64,000 nucleotides of DNA, taken from the NCBI GenBank assembly GCA_000761475.1, contig JQNW01000001.1, positions 62,001-126,000 on the forward strand, read 5' to 3'. A program made the position numbers and the translations under genes. Below the pieces are notes generated by a model. That model saw only the letters and a list, made by a program, of their open reading frames with translations. It searched no databases and was not told the DNA's origin. The DNA is from Chromohalobacter israelensis (GTDB lineage: Bacteria; Pseudomonadota; Gammaproteobacteria; Pseudomonadales; Halomonadaceae). This document shows, piece by piece, positions 1-13,621 of the stretch (the first letter of the stretch is position 1; the number at the start of each line of letters is the position of its first letter).

Positions 1-98
1 GCCCGGCTGACCCCGGGCATTGCCAAGCCGTCATGGTCGGGCATGGCCGGCACCTGGGTATCGAGCACCGTGAGCGCCATCGAAGCCTCATCGCGCAT
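1..98 (-). CDS. N-terminal fragment of an unidentified protein, divergent from the KfrA-like gene
   Basis: An open frame enters from the left edge on the minus strand and begins at ATG 98, or at a second in-frame ATG at 80. An AGGGCAGG stretch lies just upstream of the first ATG. Only about 32 residues are visible (MRDEASMALTVLDTQVPAMP at the start), too few to assign a family. It diverges from the KfrA-like gene, and the AT-rich gap of about 210 bases between them looks like a shared control region. I infer a real gene from the open frame, start context and divergent arrangement only. Confidence 0.35.
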   Translation of the reverse strand, partial: MRDEASMALTVLDTQVPAMPDHDGLAMPGVSR

Positions 99-208
99 AC
101 TGCCTGCCCTGCTGGTAGTGAGTGTCGAGCGCAGTGTCGCGCCATGACGGCAAATAATCAAGATAATGCGCGTAATCTTGAATTTTATGACTATTTCGTA
201 GTGTAAGA

Positions 209-228
209 TACGTAAAATGTTTTATGTA
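209..228. promoter_or_regulatory. 20-bp near-perfect palindrome, candidate operator of the KfrA-like protein
   Basis: TACGTAAAATGTTTTATGTA is an inverted repeat with arms of the form TACRTAAAA. It sits in the AT-rich divergent intergenic region about 80 bases before the KfrA-like start. KfrA proteins are known to bind operators at their own promoters, so this is a natural candidate site. Binding is inferred. Confidence 0.45.
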
Positions 229-310
229 ATGTTTGCCAAACACCGACAACGCGATATGCTGTGCAAAAGACGACAACGCCCCACATGGCGCCCGGGATAG
301 AGGACACGAC

Positions 311-1276
311 ATGGCCCGCAACGGCATTCAATACGAAGACGTACAGCGCGCTATCGATACGCTGCTGCGTCGAGACGAGGCGCCCACCGTGCAGAAAATC
401 CGGGACATACTGGGCACGGGCAGCTTCACGACCATCAGCGATCACCTGCGGGAATGGCGGCTGCGACGAGAGCGCAACCGGGATGTCACGCCCGGCGATG
501 CCCCACCGGAGCCGCTGCAGGAATGGATGAAGGACCTCTGGGAAAGGGCTCAGGCGCTGGCGGCAGAGTCGCTGACGCATTATCGCCAGGAGGCCGACCG
601 GCGCGTCGAAGAGGCACATGCAGAGACTCAGGCCGCCCTGCGCAAGACGGCGGATACCGAAGAACGCCTCGCGGCGCTGAACACGCATTTCGAGCAGGCC
701 CAGGCACGCCTGGAAGAAAAGACCGTGCAACTGGCCAATGCGCAAAGCGAAGCCCAGGCGGCTCGTCAGCAGGAAGCGCAACAGGCGCGTCGCGTGCAGC
801 AGCTGAACGACGAATGCGAGGCGCATCAGCGCCAACTGGAAGCGTTACGCGCGGAGCACAAGGATGCCCTGGCGAATGCGACGCGTGAGCACCAGGCGCA
901 GTTGAAGCAGGAAGAACAGCGCCATGAAGCGGCCGAGGCGCGCCTGATGGGACTGCTCGACGACGCGCGCCAGGAGCGACACAACGCCGAGAAACAGGCG
1001 GAAAAACGCACCGAGGCGCTGGAAAAGAAACTCGAACGCGTGAACGCCGAGCTCACCGAACAGCGACGCCACTACACGGCGCTGGAAGAAAAGGCACGCA
1101 ACGAGGCCTCCCAGCGTCAGGCGCTGGAAAGCAAGCTGCGGGAAAGCCAGGGCCAGCTGCAGCAGGCGCAGAGCGACAACCGGCGCATGGAGCGCGAACT
1201 CGAGCAGCAGCATGCCCTCAATCGCGAGTTGCGCGAGAAATTGGCGCGCCTGCCCCTGCCCCCGTTCGTCGTCTGA
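311..1276 (+). CDS. KfrA-like DNA-binding coiled-coil protein
   Basis: A 321-residue protein. Its first 100 or so residues match the KfrA N-terminal DNA-binding domain (MARNGIQYEDVQRAID, then a helix-turn-helix with TGSFTTISDHLREWR). Residues about 100-310 are almost unbroken Glu/Arg/Gln/Ala heptads, a long coiled coil. KfrA of IncP plasmids is an autoregulated, filament-forming partition accessory; chromosomal homologues are common but poorly understood. ATG 311 is chosen because AGAGG lies 8-12 bases upstream and the domain starts there; an open frame continues upstream to 233 without family resemblance. A palindrome at 209-228 may be its operator. No plasmid genes surround it. Confidence 0.8.
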   Translation: MARNGIQYEDVQRAIDTLLRRDEAPTVQKIRDILGTGSFTTISDHLREWRLRRERNRDVTPGDAPPEPLQEWMKDLWERAQALAAESLTHYRQEADRRVEEAHAETQAALRKTADTEERLAALNTHFEQAQARLEEKTVQLANAQSEAQAARQQEAQQARRVQQLNDECEAHQRQLEALRAEHKDALANATREHQAQLKQEEQRHEAAEARLMGLLDDARQERHNAEKQAEKRTEALEKKLERVNAELTEQRRHYTALEEKARNEASQRQALESKLRESQGQLQQAQSDNRRMERELEQQHALNRELREKLARLPLPPFVV

Positions 1277-1330
1277 CCCGCCCTTGCTTGACCTGGCTCA
1301 CCACCCCTCATGAATGCCCCGGAAACGACA

Positions 1331-1353
1331 AAAGCCCGCACGAGGCGGGCTTT
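1331..1353. terminator. Bidirectional terminator between the KfrA-like gene and nfuA
   Basis: AAAGCCCGC and GCGGGCTTT form a 9-bp stem around a 5-base loop. The A and T ends let it work in both directions between the two convergent genes. Confidence 0.75.
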
Positions 1354-1436
1354 CGATCGTTTTCCGGGCGACACGCGCCTTGCCGGGTACGTCCCCGGAT
1401 ACCGACGAGACAGGTGCCGGCTGGGCGCCTGACGCG

Positions 1437-2027
1437 TCAGCGATAATAGGCGTTGGTGTCGTCCGTGTGGTCGGTCACATCGCGGATGCCGGCAAGTTCG
1501 GGCACGCGCTCGATCAAGGTCTTCTCGACCCCTTCCTTGAGCGTGAGATCGACCGCGGCACACCCCTGGCAGCCGCCACCGAACTGCAGCACGGCAACGT
1601 TTTCCTCTGTCAGCTGCATCAGGCGGATCTCGCCACCATGCGCGGCCAGGCCCGGATTGATCTCGCTGTAGAGCACGTAGTTGACGCGATCTTCGAGGGG
1701 GCTGTCCGCATTGACCTTGGGCATCTTGGCGTTGGGCGCCTTGATGGTCAGCTGGCCACCCATGCGGTCCGCGTTGAAGTCGACCACCGCCTCTTCGAGA
1801 AACGCGATGCTGTTCTTCTCGAGGTAGACCGTGATCTTGTCCAGGTCGAGGCGCTCATCGCTGGGTTCTTCCTCGCCCGGGCGACAATAGGCCAGGCACG
1901 TCTCGGCGTAGGGGGTGCCCGGCTGCGTGATGAAGATACGCACCGCAATGCCTTCGACGTTCTGCTTGGCCAACAGCTCGGCGAGGTATTCCTGAGCGTT
2001 GTCGGTGATCTGAATGGGCTGACTCAT
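1437..2027 (-). CDS. nfuA: Fe/S biogenesis protein NfuA
   Basis: A 196-residue cytosolic Fe-S carrier that receives a [4Fe-4S] cluster and passes it to client enzymes, important under oxidative stress or iron limitation. The N-terminal half is a degenerate A-type (HesB-like) domain. The C-terminal half is the Nfu domain with the cluster-binding CxxC in [11 protein letters not shown] near residue 153. Length equals the E. coli protein (about 191). The start is ATG 2027 with AGGTAGAGAG upstream. It is divergent from metH and monocistronic as far as seen. Confidence 0.95.
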   Translation of the reverse strand: MSQPIQITDNAQEYLAELLAKQNVEGIAVRIFITQPGTPYAETCLAYCRPGEEEPSDERLDLDKITVYLEKNSIAFLEEAVVDFNADRMGGQLTIKAPNAKMPKVNADSPLEDRVNYVLYSEINPGLAAHGGEIRLMQLTEENVAVLQFGGGCQGCAAVDLTLKEGVEKTLIERVPELAGIRDVTDHTDDTNAYYR

Positions 2028-2243
2028 AAATTCTGCTCTCTACCTGAGATGTTGCCTTCAATGGTATGAAAAAGCATCGCCCAGCACAATCCCGAGTATT
2101 TTGCTGGGTCTTGACGACTGCCCTCGTTGGGGCGCTTCTGGTACCATCGCCGCCTCGTACGTCACATTCTTGAAACCGGCGTCCTGCCGGTCTCGACGAG
2201 TCTTGCCACGTCGCACGGAATTACGCTGGAGACACACGCCGAC

Positions 2244-5981
<3,738 letters not shown>

Positions 5982-6036
5982 GGGCGAACGTGCAGACCGG
6001 GTGGGCGGCCGCCGACCAGCGAGAGGCAGAGTCGCC

Positions 6037-7365
6037 TTGAACGCTCCGCTATCGCGCTTTGCCCTGTTGCTGCGCCTGGCCCTGCCGATCATGGGCGGCA
6101 TGCTCTCGCAGAGCCTGCTCAACCTGGTCGACGCCGCCCTGGTGGGCGGCCTGGGCGAGACGGCCCTCGCCGGCGTCGGCATCGGCGGCTATGCCATGTT
6201 CATGGTCACCGCCCTGCTGTTCGGATTGTCCTCGGGGGTGCAGGCACAAACCGCGCGCCGCCATGGCGAGCAGGTGGTCGCGCGTCGCGCCGAGGCGCTC
6301 AACGCCGGCTTGCTCATCGCGCTGTGCCTGGCCATCCCCGTGAGCGCGGCCGGCCTGTGGCAAGCGCCGCGGGTGATCGCCTGGCTCAACGGCGACGACG
6401 CCATCCAGCGGGTCGCAGTCGACTATTTCCGCTGGCGGATCGCCGGCCTGCTGCCGGTGGCGCTGATCTTCTGCTTCCGCGGTTACTGGTACGGCATCCA
6501 GCGTACCGACGTGTACTTGCGGATCATGCTCGTCACCCAGGTCGTCAATGTCGCGGCCAGCGCAGCGCTGATCTATGGTTGGGCGGGCTTGCCCCGCCTG
6601 GGTCCTGCCGGTGCGGGTGCGGGCACCACGCTATCGCTGCTCGTCGGTGTCCTGATGTGGGCCATGCTCAGCCGTCGCCATGCCCGCGGCAACGGCTTTC
6701 TGGCGCGTCGCCCGCCCCTGGCGGTGTATGCGCGCACCCTGCGTCTGGCGGCACCTCATTCCTTTCAGCAATTCTGCTTTGCGGCGGGCTATGCCGTGCT
6801 GTTCTGGATTCTCGGGCATGTCAGCGGTGCCAGCGTCGCGGTCGGCCATGTGCTGGTCAATCTCTCGCTGTTCCTGATCCTCCCCGGCGTCGGCCTCGGG
6901 CTGGCAGCGATGAGTCTGGTGGGCCAGTCGCTGGGTCAAGCCTCGCCCGAAGACGCGCATCGCTGGGGATGGGACGCGGTACGGCTCGCCTGGCTATGCC
7001 TCGCGCTCCTGGCCTTGCCTATGGCATGGGCGCCCGAGTGGCTGCTGGGCATGTTCCTGCATGATCCCGCCCTGATCGACATGGGGCGTCTGCCACTACG
7101 CCTGACCGCCGCCATGATCGTGCTCGATGCGGCAGCCATCGTGCTCGCCCAGGCGCTGCTCGGCGCGGGCGCCAATCGCACGGTGATGAAAGTGACGCTG
7201 CTGCTACAATGGGTGGCCTTCCTTCCATTGGCATGGTGGGTGGGCGTCTCGCTCGGCCACGGTCTGGCCGGGGTCTGGTGGGTTCAGTTAGGCTACCGCT
7301 GCATGAACTCGTTATGGTTCACGACGATCTGGCAGCGTCGCCACTGGCAACGCCTCGCCCTGTAA
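6037..7365 (+). CDS. MATE family multidrug/metabolite exporter
   Basis: An inner-membrane antiporter of about 442 residues with some 12 hydrophobic segments and two MatE repeats; the N-terminal helix reads LALPIMGGMLSQSLLNLVDA. Such proteins use Na+ or H+ gradients to expel cationic compounds; the substrate here is unknown. The preferred start is TTG 6037, because GAGAGG sits 10 bases before it and the protein then begins right at the first helix. A GTG at 6001 in the same frame would add 12 basic residues. The gene starts 55 bases after metH, so co-transcription is possible. Confidence 0.88.
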   Translation: MNAPLSRFALLLRLALPIMGGMLSQSLLNLVDAALVGGLGETALAGVGIGGYAMFMVTALLFGLSSGVQAQTARRHGEQVVARRAEALNAGLLIALCLAIPVSAAGLWQAPRVIAWLNGDDAIQRVAVDYFRWRIAGLLPVALIFCFRGYWYGIQRTDVYLRIMLVTQVVNVAASAALIYGWAGLPRLGPAGAGAGTTLSLLVGVLMWAMLSRRHARGNGFLARRPPLAVYARTLRLAAPHSFQQFCFAAGYAVLFWILGHVSGASVAVGHVLVNLSLFLILPGVGLGLAAMSLVGQSLGQASPEDAHRWGWDAVRLAWLCLALLALPMAWAPEWLLGMFLHDPALIDMGRLPLRLTAAMIVLDAAAIVLAQALLGAGANRTVMKVTLLLQWVAFLPLAWWVGVSLGHGLAGVWWVQLGYRCMNSLWFTTIWQRRHWQRLAL

Positions 7366-7415
7366 CGCCATGCGTGGCATTTTTAATAACATAAAAGCAA
7401 CAACCTATTATTATT

Positions 7416-7432
7416 TATTCTTTCAAAGAATA
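7416..7432. promoter_or_regulatory. 17-bp perfect palindrome upstream of sulfite reductase
   Basis: TATTCTTTCAAAGAATA is a perfect inverted repeat around one central base. It lies in an AT-rich stretch 62 bases before the cysI start. Sulfite reductase genes are normally activated by CysB, whose half-sites resemble TTATTC, so a CysB or other cysteine-regulon role is plausible but inferred. Confidence 0.4.
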
Positions 7433-7493
7433 TAGAAGGCAGGGTAAGGTGCCCTGCTACGGCAATCCATGTGACTAGCAGGACACCGCCTGT

Positions 7494-9146
7494 ATGTATC
7501 GGTACGACTCGTACGACCAAACACTCGTCGATGAACGTGTCGCGCAGTTCCGCGACCAGATGCGCCGCTATCTCGAGGGCAAGATCAGCGATGAGGAATT
7601 CCTGCCGCTGCGCGTGCAGAACGGCCTCTACGTGCAGCGTTATGCCCCCATGCTGCGCATTGCCATTCCCTACGGCATGCTGGCGTCCTACCAGTTGCGC
7701 AAGCTGGGCGAGATCGCCGCACGCTACGATCGCGGCTATGGCCATTTCACCACGCGCACCAACCTGCAGCTGAACTGGCCCAAGCTCGAGGACGTACCCG
7801 ACATCCTGGCGGATCTGGCCAGCGTGCAGATGCATGCCATTCAGACCAGCGGCAACGATATCCGCAACACCACGACCGATCAGTTCTCGGGCATCGCCGC
7901 CGACGAGGATGTCGATCCGCGTCCCTGGTGCGAACTGATTCGTCAGTGGTCGACCTTCCACCCGGAATTCGCCTATCTGCCGCGCAAGTTCAAGATCGCC
8001 GTGACCGGTGCCGAGGAAGACCGCGCCGCCATCCAGGTGCACGACGTGGGTCTGCGCTTCTGGCGCAACGACGACGGCGATGTCCGCGTCAAGGTGCTGG
8101 CCGGCGGTGGCCTCGGACGCACCCCGATGATCGGTGCCGTGATGTGCGACGATCTGCCGTGGCAGCACCTGCTCACGTATCTCGAAGCCATCCTGCGTGT
8201 CTACAACCAGTACGGCCGCCGCGACAACAAGTTCAAGGCGCGTATCAAGATTCTGGTCAAGGCGCTGGGCATCGACGAGTTCCGCCGCCGTGTCGAGGCC
8301 GAATGGGCACATCTCAAGGACGGCCCGCAGACATTGACCGAGGAAGCGATCTCCGCCGTGGCCGGGCACTTCGTCGAACCGCCGCGTCGCGACGTCTCCG
8401 AAGACGCCATCGCGGACTTCGAACGTCTGCGCAGTGAAAATCGTGCCTTCGCGCGCTTCGTCACCAACAACGTCACCGATCACAAGGTGCGCGGATACAA
8501 GGCCGTGACCCTGTCGCTCAAGCGTCACGATCATTCGCCCGGCGACGTGACCTCCGCAGACATGGCCGCCGTGGCGGATCTCGCCGACGTATTCGGCTAT
8601 GGTGAGCTGCGCGTCACCCATGAGCAGAATCTGGTGCTGACCGACGTTCCGGTGGACCGCATGGAGGAGCTCTGGCAGAAGCTCGAGGCACTCGGCATGG
8701 CCAACCCGACCGTCGGCACCCTGGCCGATTTGATCTGCTGCCCGGGGGGCGATTACTGCTCGCTGGCCAACGCCAAGTCGATTCCTGTCGCCCAGTCGAT
8801 CCAGGAACGTTTCGAGGATCTCGATTTCCTCTATGACCTGGGACCGCTGGAGCTCAACATCTCGGGCTGCATGAATGCCTGCGGTCACCACCACGTGGGC
8901 CACATCGGCATCCTCGGGGTCGACAAGAAAGGCGAAGAGTACTATCAGATTTCGCTGGGCGGCAGCCAGGGCAACGAATCGTCTCTGGGCAAGATTCTGG
9001 GCCCCTCCTTCTATCGCGAGGATGTCCCGGATGTCATCGACAAGCTGTTGAAGGTATACGTCGGGGAACGCACGGCCGACGAGACCTTCCTCGACACGTA
9101 TCGTCGTATCGGCCTGAAACCCTTCAAGGAGCATGTCTATGCCTGA
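7494..9146 (+). CDS. cysI: Assimilatory sulfite reductase, siroheme / [4Fe-4S] subunit
   Basis: A 550-residue cytosolic enzyme reducing sulfite to sulfide with six electrons. Two ferredoxin-like half domains are each followed by a siroheme-binding half. The cluster cysteines are C416 and C422 (CCPGGDYC) and C459 and C463 (GCMNAC), the last bridging to siroheme. The early YGHFTTRTNLQLNW motif is typical of nitrite/sulfite reductases. No CysJ flavoprotein lies nearby, so the donor may be ferredoxin or an unlinked reductase. The start is ATG 7494 with AGGA 11 bases upstream. It overlaps the next gene, DUF934, the usual partner in pseudomonads. A nitrite reductase role is less likely given that partner. 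Confidence 0.9.
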   Translation: MYRYDSYDQTLVDERVAQFRDQMRRYLEGKISDEEFLPLRVQNGLYVQRYAPMLRIAIPYGMLASYQLRKLGEIAARYDRGYGHFTTRTNLQLNWPKLEDVPDILADLASVQMHAIQTSGNDIRNTTTDQFSGIAADEDVDPRPWCELIRQWSTFHPEFAYLPRKFKIAVTGAEEDRAAIQVHDVGLRFWRNDDGDVRVKVLAGGGLGRTPMIGAVMCDDLPWQHLLTYLEAILRVYNQYGRRDNKFKARIKILVKALGIDEFRRRVEAEWAHLKDGPQTLTEEAISAVAGHFVEPPRRDVSEDAIADFERLRSENRAFARFVTNNVTDHKVRGYKAVTLSLKRHDHSPGDVTSADMAAVADLADVFGYGELRVTHEQNLVLTDVPVDRMEELWQKLEALGMANPTVGTLADLICCPGGDYCSLANAKSIPVAQSIQERFEDLDFLYDLGPLELNISGCMNACGHHHVGHIGILGVDKKGEEYYQISLGGSQGNESSLGKILGPSFYREDVPDVIDKLLKVYVGERTADETFLDTYRRIGLKPFKEHVYA

Positions 9147-9636
9147 GCAGCGCACCCTGATCGTCGGTCGGCACGTCGTGGAAGACGACTGGACACTGCT
9201 TCTCGAAGACGAAGCGCCGCACTCCGTGAACGGGCGTGCCATCGTCCCGCTCGCGCAGTGGCAAGCTGCCCCAGGCGACGATGTCGCCCCGCTGCTGGCC
9301 AGTGACACCGAGCTCACGCCCGAGCTCGCCACGCAGCTGCTGGGAGCACCGCTGATCGCCATCGACTTTCCCAAGTTCACCGATGGACGTGGCTACAGCC
9401 TCGCGCGCCTGCTGCGGGAACGTTACGGTTACCAGGGACAGATTCGCGCGGTCGGCGATGTCCTGATCGACCAGCTGTACTACATGTCGCGCTGCGGTTT
9501 CGATGCTTTCTGGCTGCGCGAGGACCAGATCGTCGAAGATGCCCTCAACGCGCTGGACACCTTCAGCCTCAGCTATCAGCCCGGTACCGACACCCCGGAG
9601 CCGCTGTTTCGGCGCCGCATGCGCGAAAGCGCCTGA
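9139..9636 (+). CDS. DUF934 protein, sulfite reductase partner
   Basis: A 165-residue protein of family DUF934, annotated in many genomes as an oxidoreductase associated with CysI/CysH; its biochemical role is not established. The conserved core FPKFTDGRGYSLARLLRERY and the segment VLIDQLYYMSRCGFDAF are present. ATG 9139 is preferred over ATG 9133 because AAGGAG ends 7 bases before it. The start lies inside the last codons of cysI, so the two are translationally coupled. A hairpin and then a terminator follow. Confidence 0.85.
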   Translation: MPEQRTLIVGRHVVEDDWTLLLEDEAPHSVNGRAIVPLAQWQAAPGDDVAPLLASDTELTPELATQLLGAPLIAIDFPKFTDGRGYSLARLLRERYGYQGQIRAVGDVLIDQLYYMSRCGFDAFWLREDQIVEDALNALDTFSLSYQPGTDTPEPLFRRRMRESA

Positions 9637-9651
9637 GTCTCGCCGAGATCC

Positions 9652-9687
9652 GGCCGACGTCGCCTCGCGAGAGGCATGACGTCGGCC
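9652..9687 (+). terminator. Long nested hairpin after DUF934
   Basis: GGCCGACGTC (9652-9661) pairs with GACGTCGGCC (9678-9687). The interval itself contains GCCTC-GCGA-GAGGC, giving an almost continuous stem. A pyrimidine run follows. It probably contributes to ending the cysI-DUF934 transcript. Confidence 0.5.
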
Positions 9688-9702
9688 CTTCCTTCCGTGT
9701 GT

Positions 9703-9729
9703 GGCGCGGCGCGCTTAGCCGCGCCTTTT
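9703..9729 (+). terminator. Intrinsic terminator of the cysI-DUF934 unit
   Basis: GGCGCGGC (9703-9710) and GCCGCGCC (9718-9725) form an 8-bp GC stem followed by TTTT on the plus strand. It overlaps the last codons of the convergent Smr gene. Confidence 0.65.
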
Positions 9730-10308
9730 CTGTTGCCGCTCGCGATTCCGGGCACGGGCTCGCTCCGACTTGCGCAGCATGACATAGGTGGCCCCCAAGC
9801 CGCCGTGGCTCTTGTGCGCCGAGACGTAGGCCTGCACCTCCTCGAACTGCGCCAACCATTTGCCCAGATAGGACCGCACCACATTGGCGTGGCCATCGAT
9901 GGCCTGACTGCGACCGTGCACGATCAGCACGCAGCGCAGATCGTGCTCACGAGCTTCCCGAATGAAACGAAACAGTTCTCGGCGGCATTCGGGGATCGGT
10001 TTCTTCTGTAAATGCAGCGATGCCTCGGGGGCATAGCCTCCATGTCGCAGACGATCCACGACGCCGATCTGGATACCGTCCCGGCGGTATTCGACCGGAT
10101 CGGCCGGACCGACCAGGTCGACGAATTCGTCGGAAAGGAAGTTGTTCTCCTCGTCGGCGGCTTGTGCCTGTGCGCGACGCGCCAACTGCGCCTCGGAGGG
10201 CCTCGCCGGGCCACGCGTGACATCGGCCTTGTCGCGTCCCTTGGTCAGGGGTTGGACATCCTCTCCCAGCGCTTCCCGAAACAGATCATCCCGCATGTGC
10301 TGGCTCAT
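9715..10308 (-). CDS. Smr-domain protein (SmrA/YdaL type)
   Basis: A 197-residue protein ending in a Smr (small MutS-related) domain, a fold with DNA-nicking or RNA endonuclease activity in characterised members. The segment LHLQKKPIPECRRELFRFI carries the LDLH-like start. The motif VLIVHGRSQ corresponds to the conserved HGxG-type segment, although the last glycine is Gln here. SHGGLGATYVMLR matches the GGxGATYV end motif. The first 70 residues are charged and low in complexity. The start is the second ATG (10308), 9 bases from AGGAG; an ATG at 10314 is only 3 bases from it. The physiological role of standalone Smr proteins is unclear. Confidence 0.85.
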   Translation of the reverse strand: MSQHMRDDLFREALGEDVQPLTKGRDKADVTRGPARPSEAQLARRAQAQAADEENNFLSDEFVDLVGPADPVEYRRDGIQIGVVDRLRHGGYAPEASLHLQKKPIPECRRELFRFIREAREHDLRCVLIVHGRSQAIDGHANVVRSYLGKWLAQFEEVQAYVSAHKSHGGLGATYVMLRKSERARARNRERQQKRRG

Positions 10309-10437
10309 CGGCATTGTCTCCTAAGGCCCTGTTACCGGAATCCCCGAAGGTTTCCAACCTCATTGGATAATGCCACACTCCCCGGCCCTGACGGCAAGCA
10401 CCCGCCTGGTCACGGGCACGAGACAGGGAGGCATTCA

Positions 10438-10860
10438 ATGCGCTGGGGAATCAGGCTGGGCATCGTGCTCATGCTGAGTACCGTCGTCGGAGGCGGTTAC
10501 CTCTGGTACACCTTTCGAAGCCCATACGGCTACGAACCGCCGGCCTCACCGCCGATCGTGGATACCCGCCTCGAGCGACACGCTGTCTTCGTCTACGGCA
10601 CCCTGCGCTATGACCTGATACGCTGGCTGGTCACGGGAGATATCGACATTGCATCGTCCCCTGCCACGCTGAAAGGCTACACACGCCATGACCTGGATAT
10701 TGCCCCGCGGGTCGGAGGCACGGTCGAGGGCGAGCTGTTGAAGGTAAGCACTCCCGCGCTGCAACGCCTGGACCGCTACGAGCGCATCGGCGCCCGCTAT
10801 CGCCGCGTCAACGTCAGGTTGGAAGATGGCACGAGCGCATGGGTGTATCGACGCATATGA
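10438..10860 (+). CDS. Membrane-anchored gamma-glutamylcyclotransferase-like protein
   Basis: A 140-residue protein with one N-terminal membrane helix (about residues 5-24) followed by a gamma-glutamylcyclotransferase/AIG2 fold. The hallmark VFVYGTLR loop lies near residue 50, and the LDRYER segment carries the expected catalytic Glu. Soluble relatives release 5-oxoproline from gamma-glutamyl amines or peptides; a membrane-tethered form presumably acts at or outside the inner membrane. GGGAGG precedes ATG 10438, and the frame extending further upstream is antisense to the Smr gene. The substrate is unknown. Confidence 0.7.
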   Translation: MRWGIRLGIVLMLSTVVGGGYLWYTFRSPYGYEPPASPPIVDTRLERHAVFVYGTLRYDLIRWLVTGDIDIASSPATLKGYTRHDLDIAPRVGGTVEGELLKVSTPALQRLDRYERIGARYRRVNVRLEDGTSAWVYRRI

Positions 10861-10924
10861 ACTTTCTGGTTTTTTTGTGGGCCATGAAAGATAACGGTAT
10901 AAACCTCCATGACCCAAAGCCAGG

Positions 10925-12157
10925 TCACGCCGAGTCGTTGCGCGCCCCCTCTGCCAACAGATGCTCCATGGGTTGCGTCAGCACCTGCTGGCGATGGCGC
11001 TCGGCTTCCTGCAGGGCCGCATGGATCGCCTGCATCTCCGGCGCGGGCGACGACTCGCCAAGGGGGACAGCCCAGGGCATGGCCCGCTGGAAGTCCCAGA
11101 GCGACAAGGAACCGAGGTCGCGCCCCAGCATCCAGCGATCGTTATCGAGCTGCACGGCCACGCCCAGTGTCTGCAAGGGCGCCATCACGTCCGAATAGCG
11201 AGCCCCCAGCCGCATCGCCAGTTCCCGATCGTACACGGACTGCCCTCGCCGATGGGCTTCGTACAGGTGGGACACGACCCCCAGCGCTTGCCAGAACGGC
11301 GCCCAGTAACGCCACTCGGCACGCCGACGCTCCCCCAGCCAGGCAGCCAGTTCAGCGCCGACCAGCACGATCGCCCAGGACAAGAACACCCACACCAGAA
11401 ACAAGGGAACGGCGGCAAAGGTCCCGTAGATGACCTGATAAGACGGAAAATACGTGACATACAACGAGAATGCCCCCTTGGCGAGCTCCAGCGCCAGGGC
11501 GGCCAGCCCGGCGCCCGCCACGGCGTGCCGAAACCGTACCCGGCAGTTGGGCACGGCCATGTAGATGAACACGAACGCCATGAAACTCAATGTCAGCGGC
11601 AGCAAGCGCAGAAAGGCGACCGGCCCGCCCAGCACTTCGGCGGCCCCTCGCACCAGTGTCAGCGATGCCAGATAGGAAGACAGCAAGAACCCCGAGCCCA
11701 GCAACAAGGGGCCGAGCGTAAGCACTGCCCAATACAGCAGGAAACTGGAAACGCCGCGCCGGCTGCGCGAAACATGCCAGATACTGTTGAAGGCGCGCTC
11801 CACGGTCACCATCATCATCACCGCCGTCACCAGCAAGAAAATCAACCCGATCAACGTCAGGCTACGCGCCTGTCGTGAAAAATCGCGCAAATGATCGACC
11901 AGCGCCGACCCGGTCGCCGGCACGAACTGGCTGAAGATCAAGGCCTGCAGCTGTTCGCTGATCCCCTGGAAGCTGGGAATGGCCGAGAGCATCGCATACA
12001 GGACGGTCATGAACGGCACCACCGCGAACAACGTGGTGTAGGTCAAGGCGGATGCCGTCTTGAGTCCGTCATGAGCATCGAAACGCTGAATCAGTTCACG
12101 CAAGCTGCGCAGGATGATGGTCAGCCAGCGGCGGTCAAGGAGTTGTGGGCGTCGCAT
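10925..12157 (-). CDS. YihY family inner-membrane protein
   Basis: A 410-residue polytopic membrane protein of the YihY/UPF0761 family, long mislabelled ribonuclease BN. The conserved N-terminal segment TASALTYTTLFAVVPFMTVL and six hydrophobic segments span roughly residues 30-270. The rest is a soluble tail with a MarR-like winged-helix flavour (LAMRLGARYSDVMAPLQTLG). E. coli YihY is about 290 residues, so the 130-residue tail is an extension seen in many Gammaproteobacteria. Function is not established. Confidence 0.85.
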   Translation of the reverse strand: MRRPQLLDRRWLTIILRSLRELIQRFDAHDGLKTASALTYTTLFAVVPFMTVLYAMLSAIPSFQGISEQLQALIFSQFVPATGSALVDHLRDFSRQARSLTLIGLIFLLVTAVMMMVTVERAFNSIWHVSRSRRGVSSFLLYWAVLTLGPLLLGSGFLLSSYLASLTLVRGAAEVLGGPVAFLRLLPLTLSFMAFVFIYMAVPNCRVRFRHAVAGAGLAALALELAKGAFSLYVTYFPSYQVIYGTFAAVPLFLVWVFLSWAIVLVGAELAAWLGERRRAEWRYWAPFWQALGVVSHLYEAHRRGQSVYDRELAMRLGARYSDVMAPLQTLGVAVQLDNDRWMLGRDLGSLSLWDFQRAMPWAVPLGESSPAPEMQAIHAALQEAERHRQQVLTQPMEHLLAEGARNDSA

Positions 12158-12220
12158 GTGGCGCTCTAAAATGCTTAACTAATTGTTTGATGCGTCGAAT
12201 CCTGCTGCCGGAGTCAAGGC

Positions 12221-13618
<1,398 letters not shown>

Positions 13619-13621
13619 GGC

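Noticed and set aside
2028-2243. A possible SAH or cobalamin riboswitch before metH.
   Set aside because: I could not find the conserved core of either class. Only a 7-bp inverted repeat (2080-2086 with 2102-2108) is visible.
10889-10903. The 15-mer AGATAACGGTATAAA occurs here and again at 63696-63710, each time just past the 3' end of a minus-strand gene.
   Set aside because: One repeat of this length in 64 kb is near what chance allows, and no structure accompanies it. A genome-wide count would settle it.
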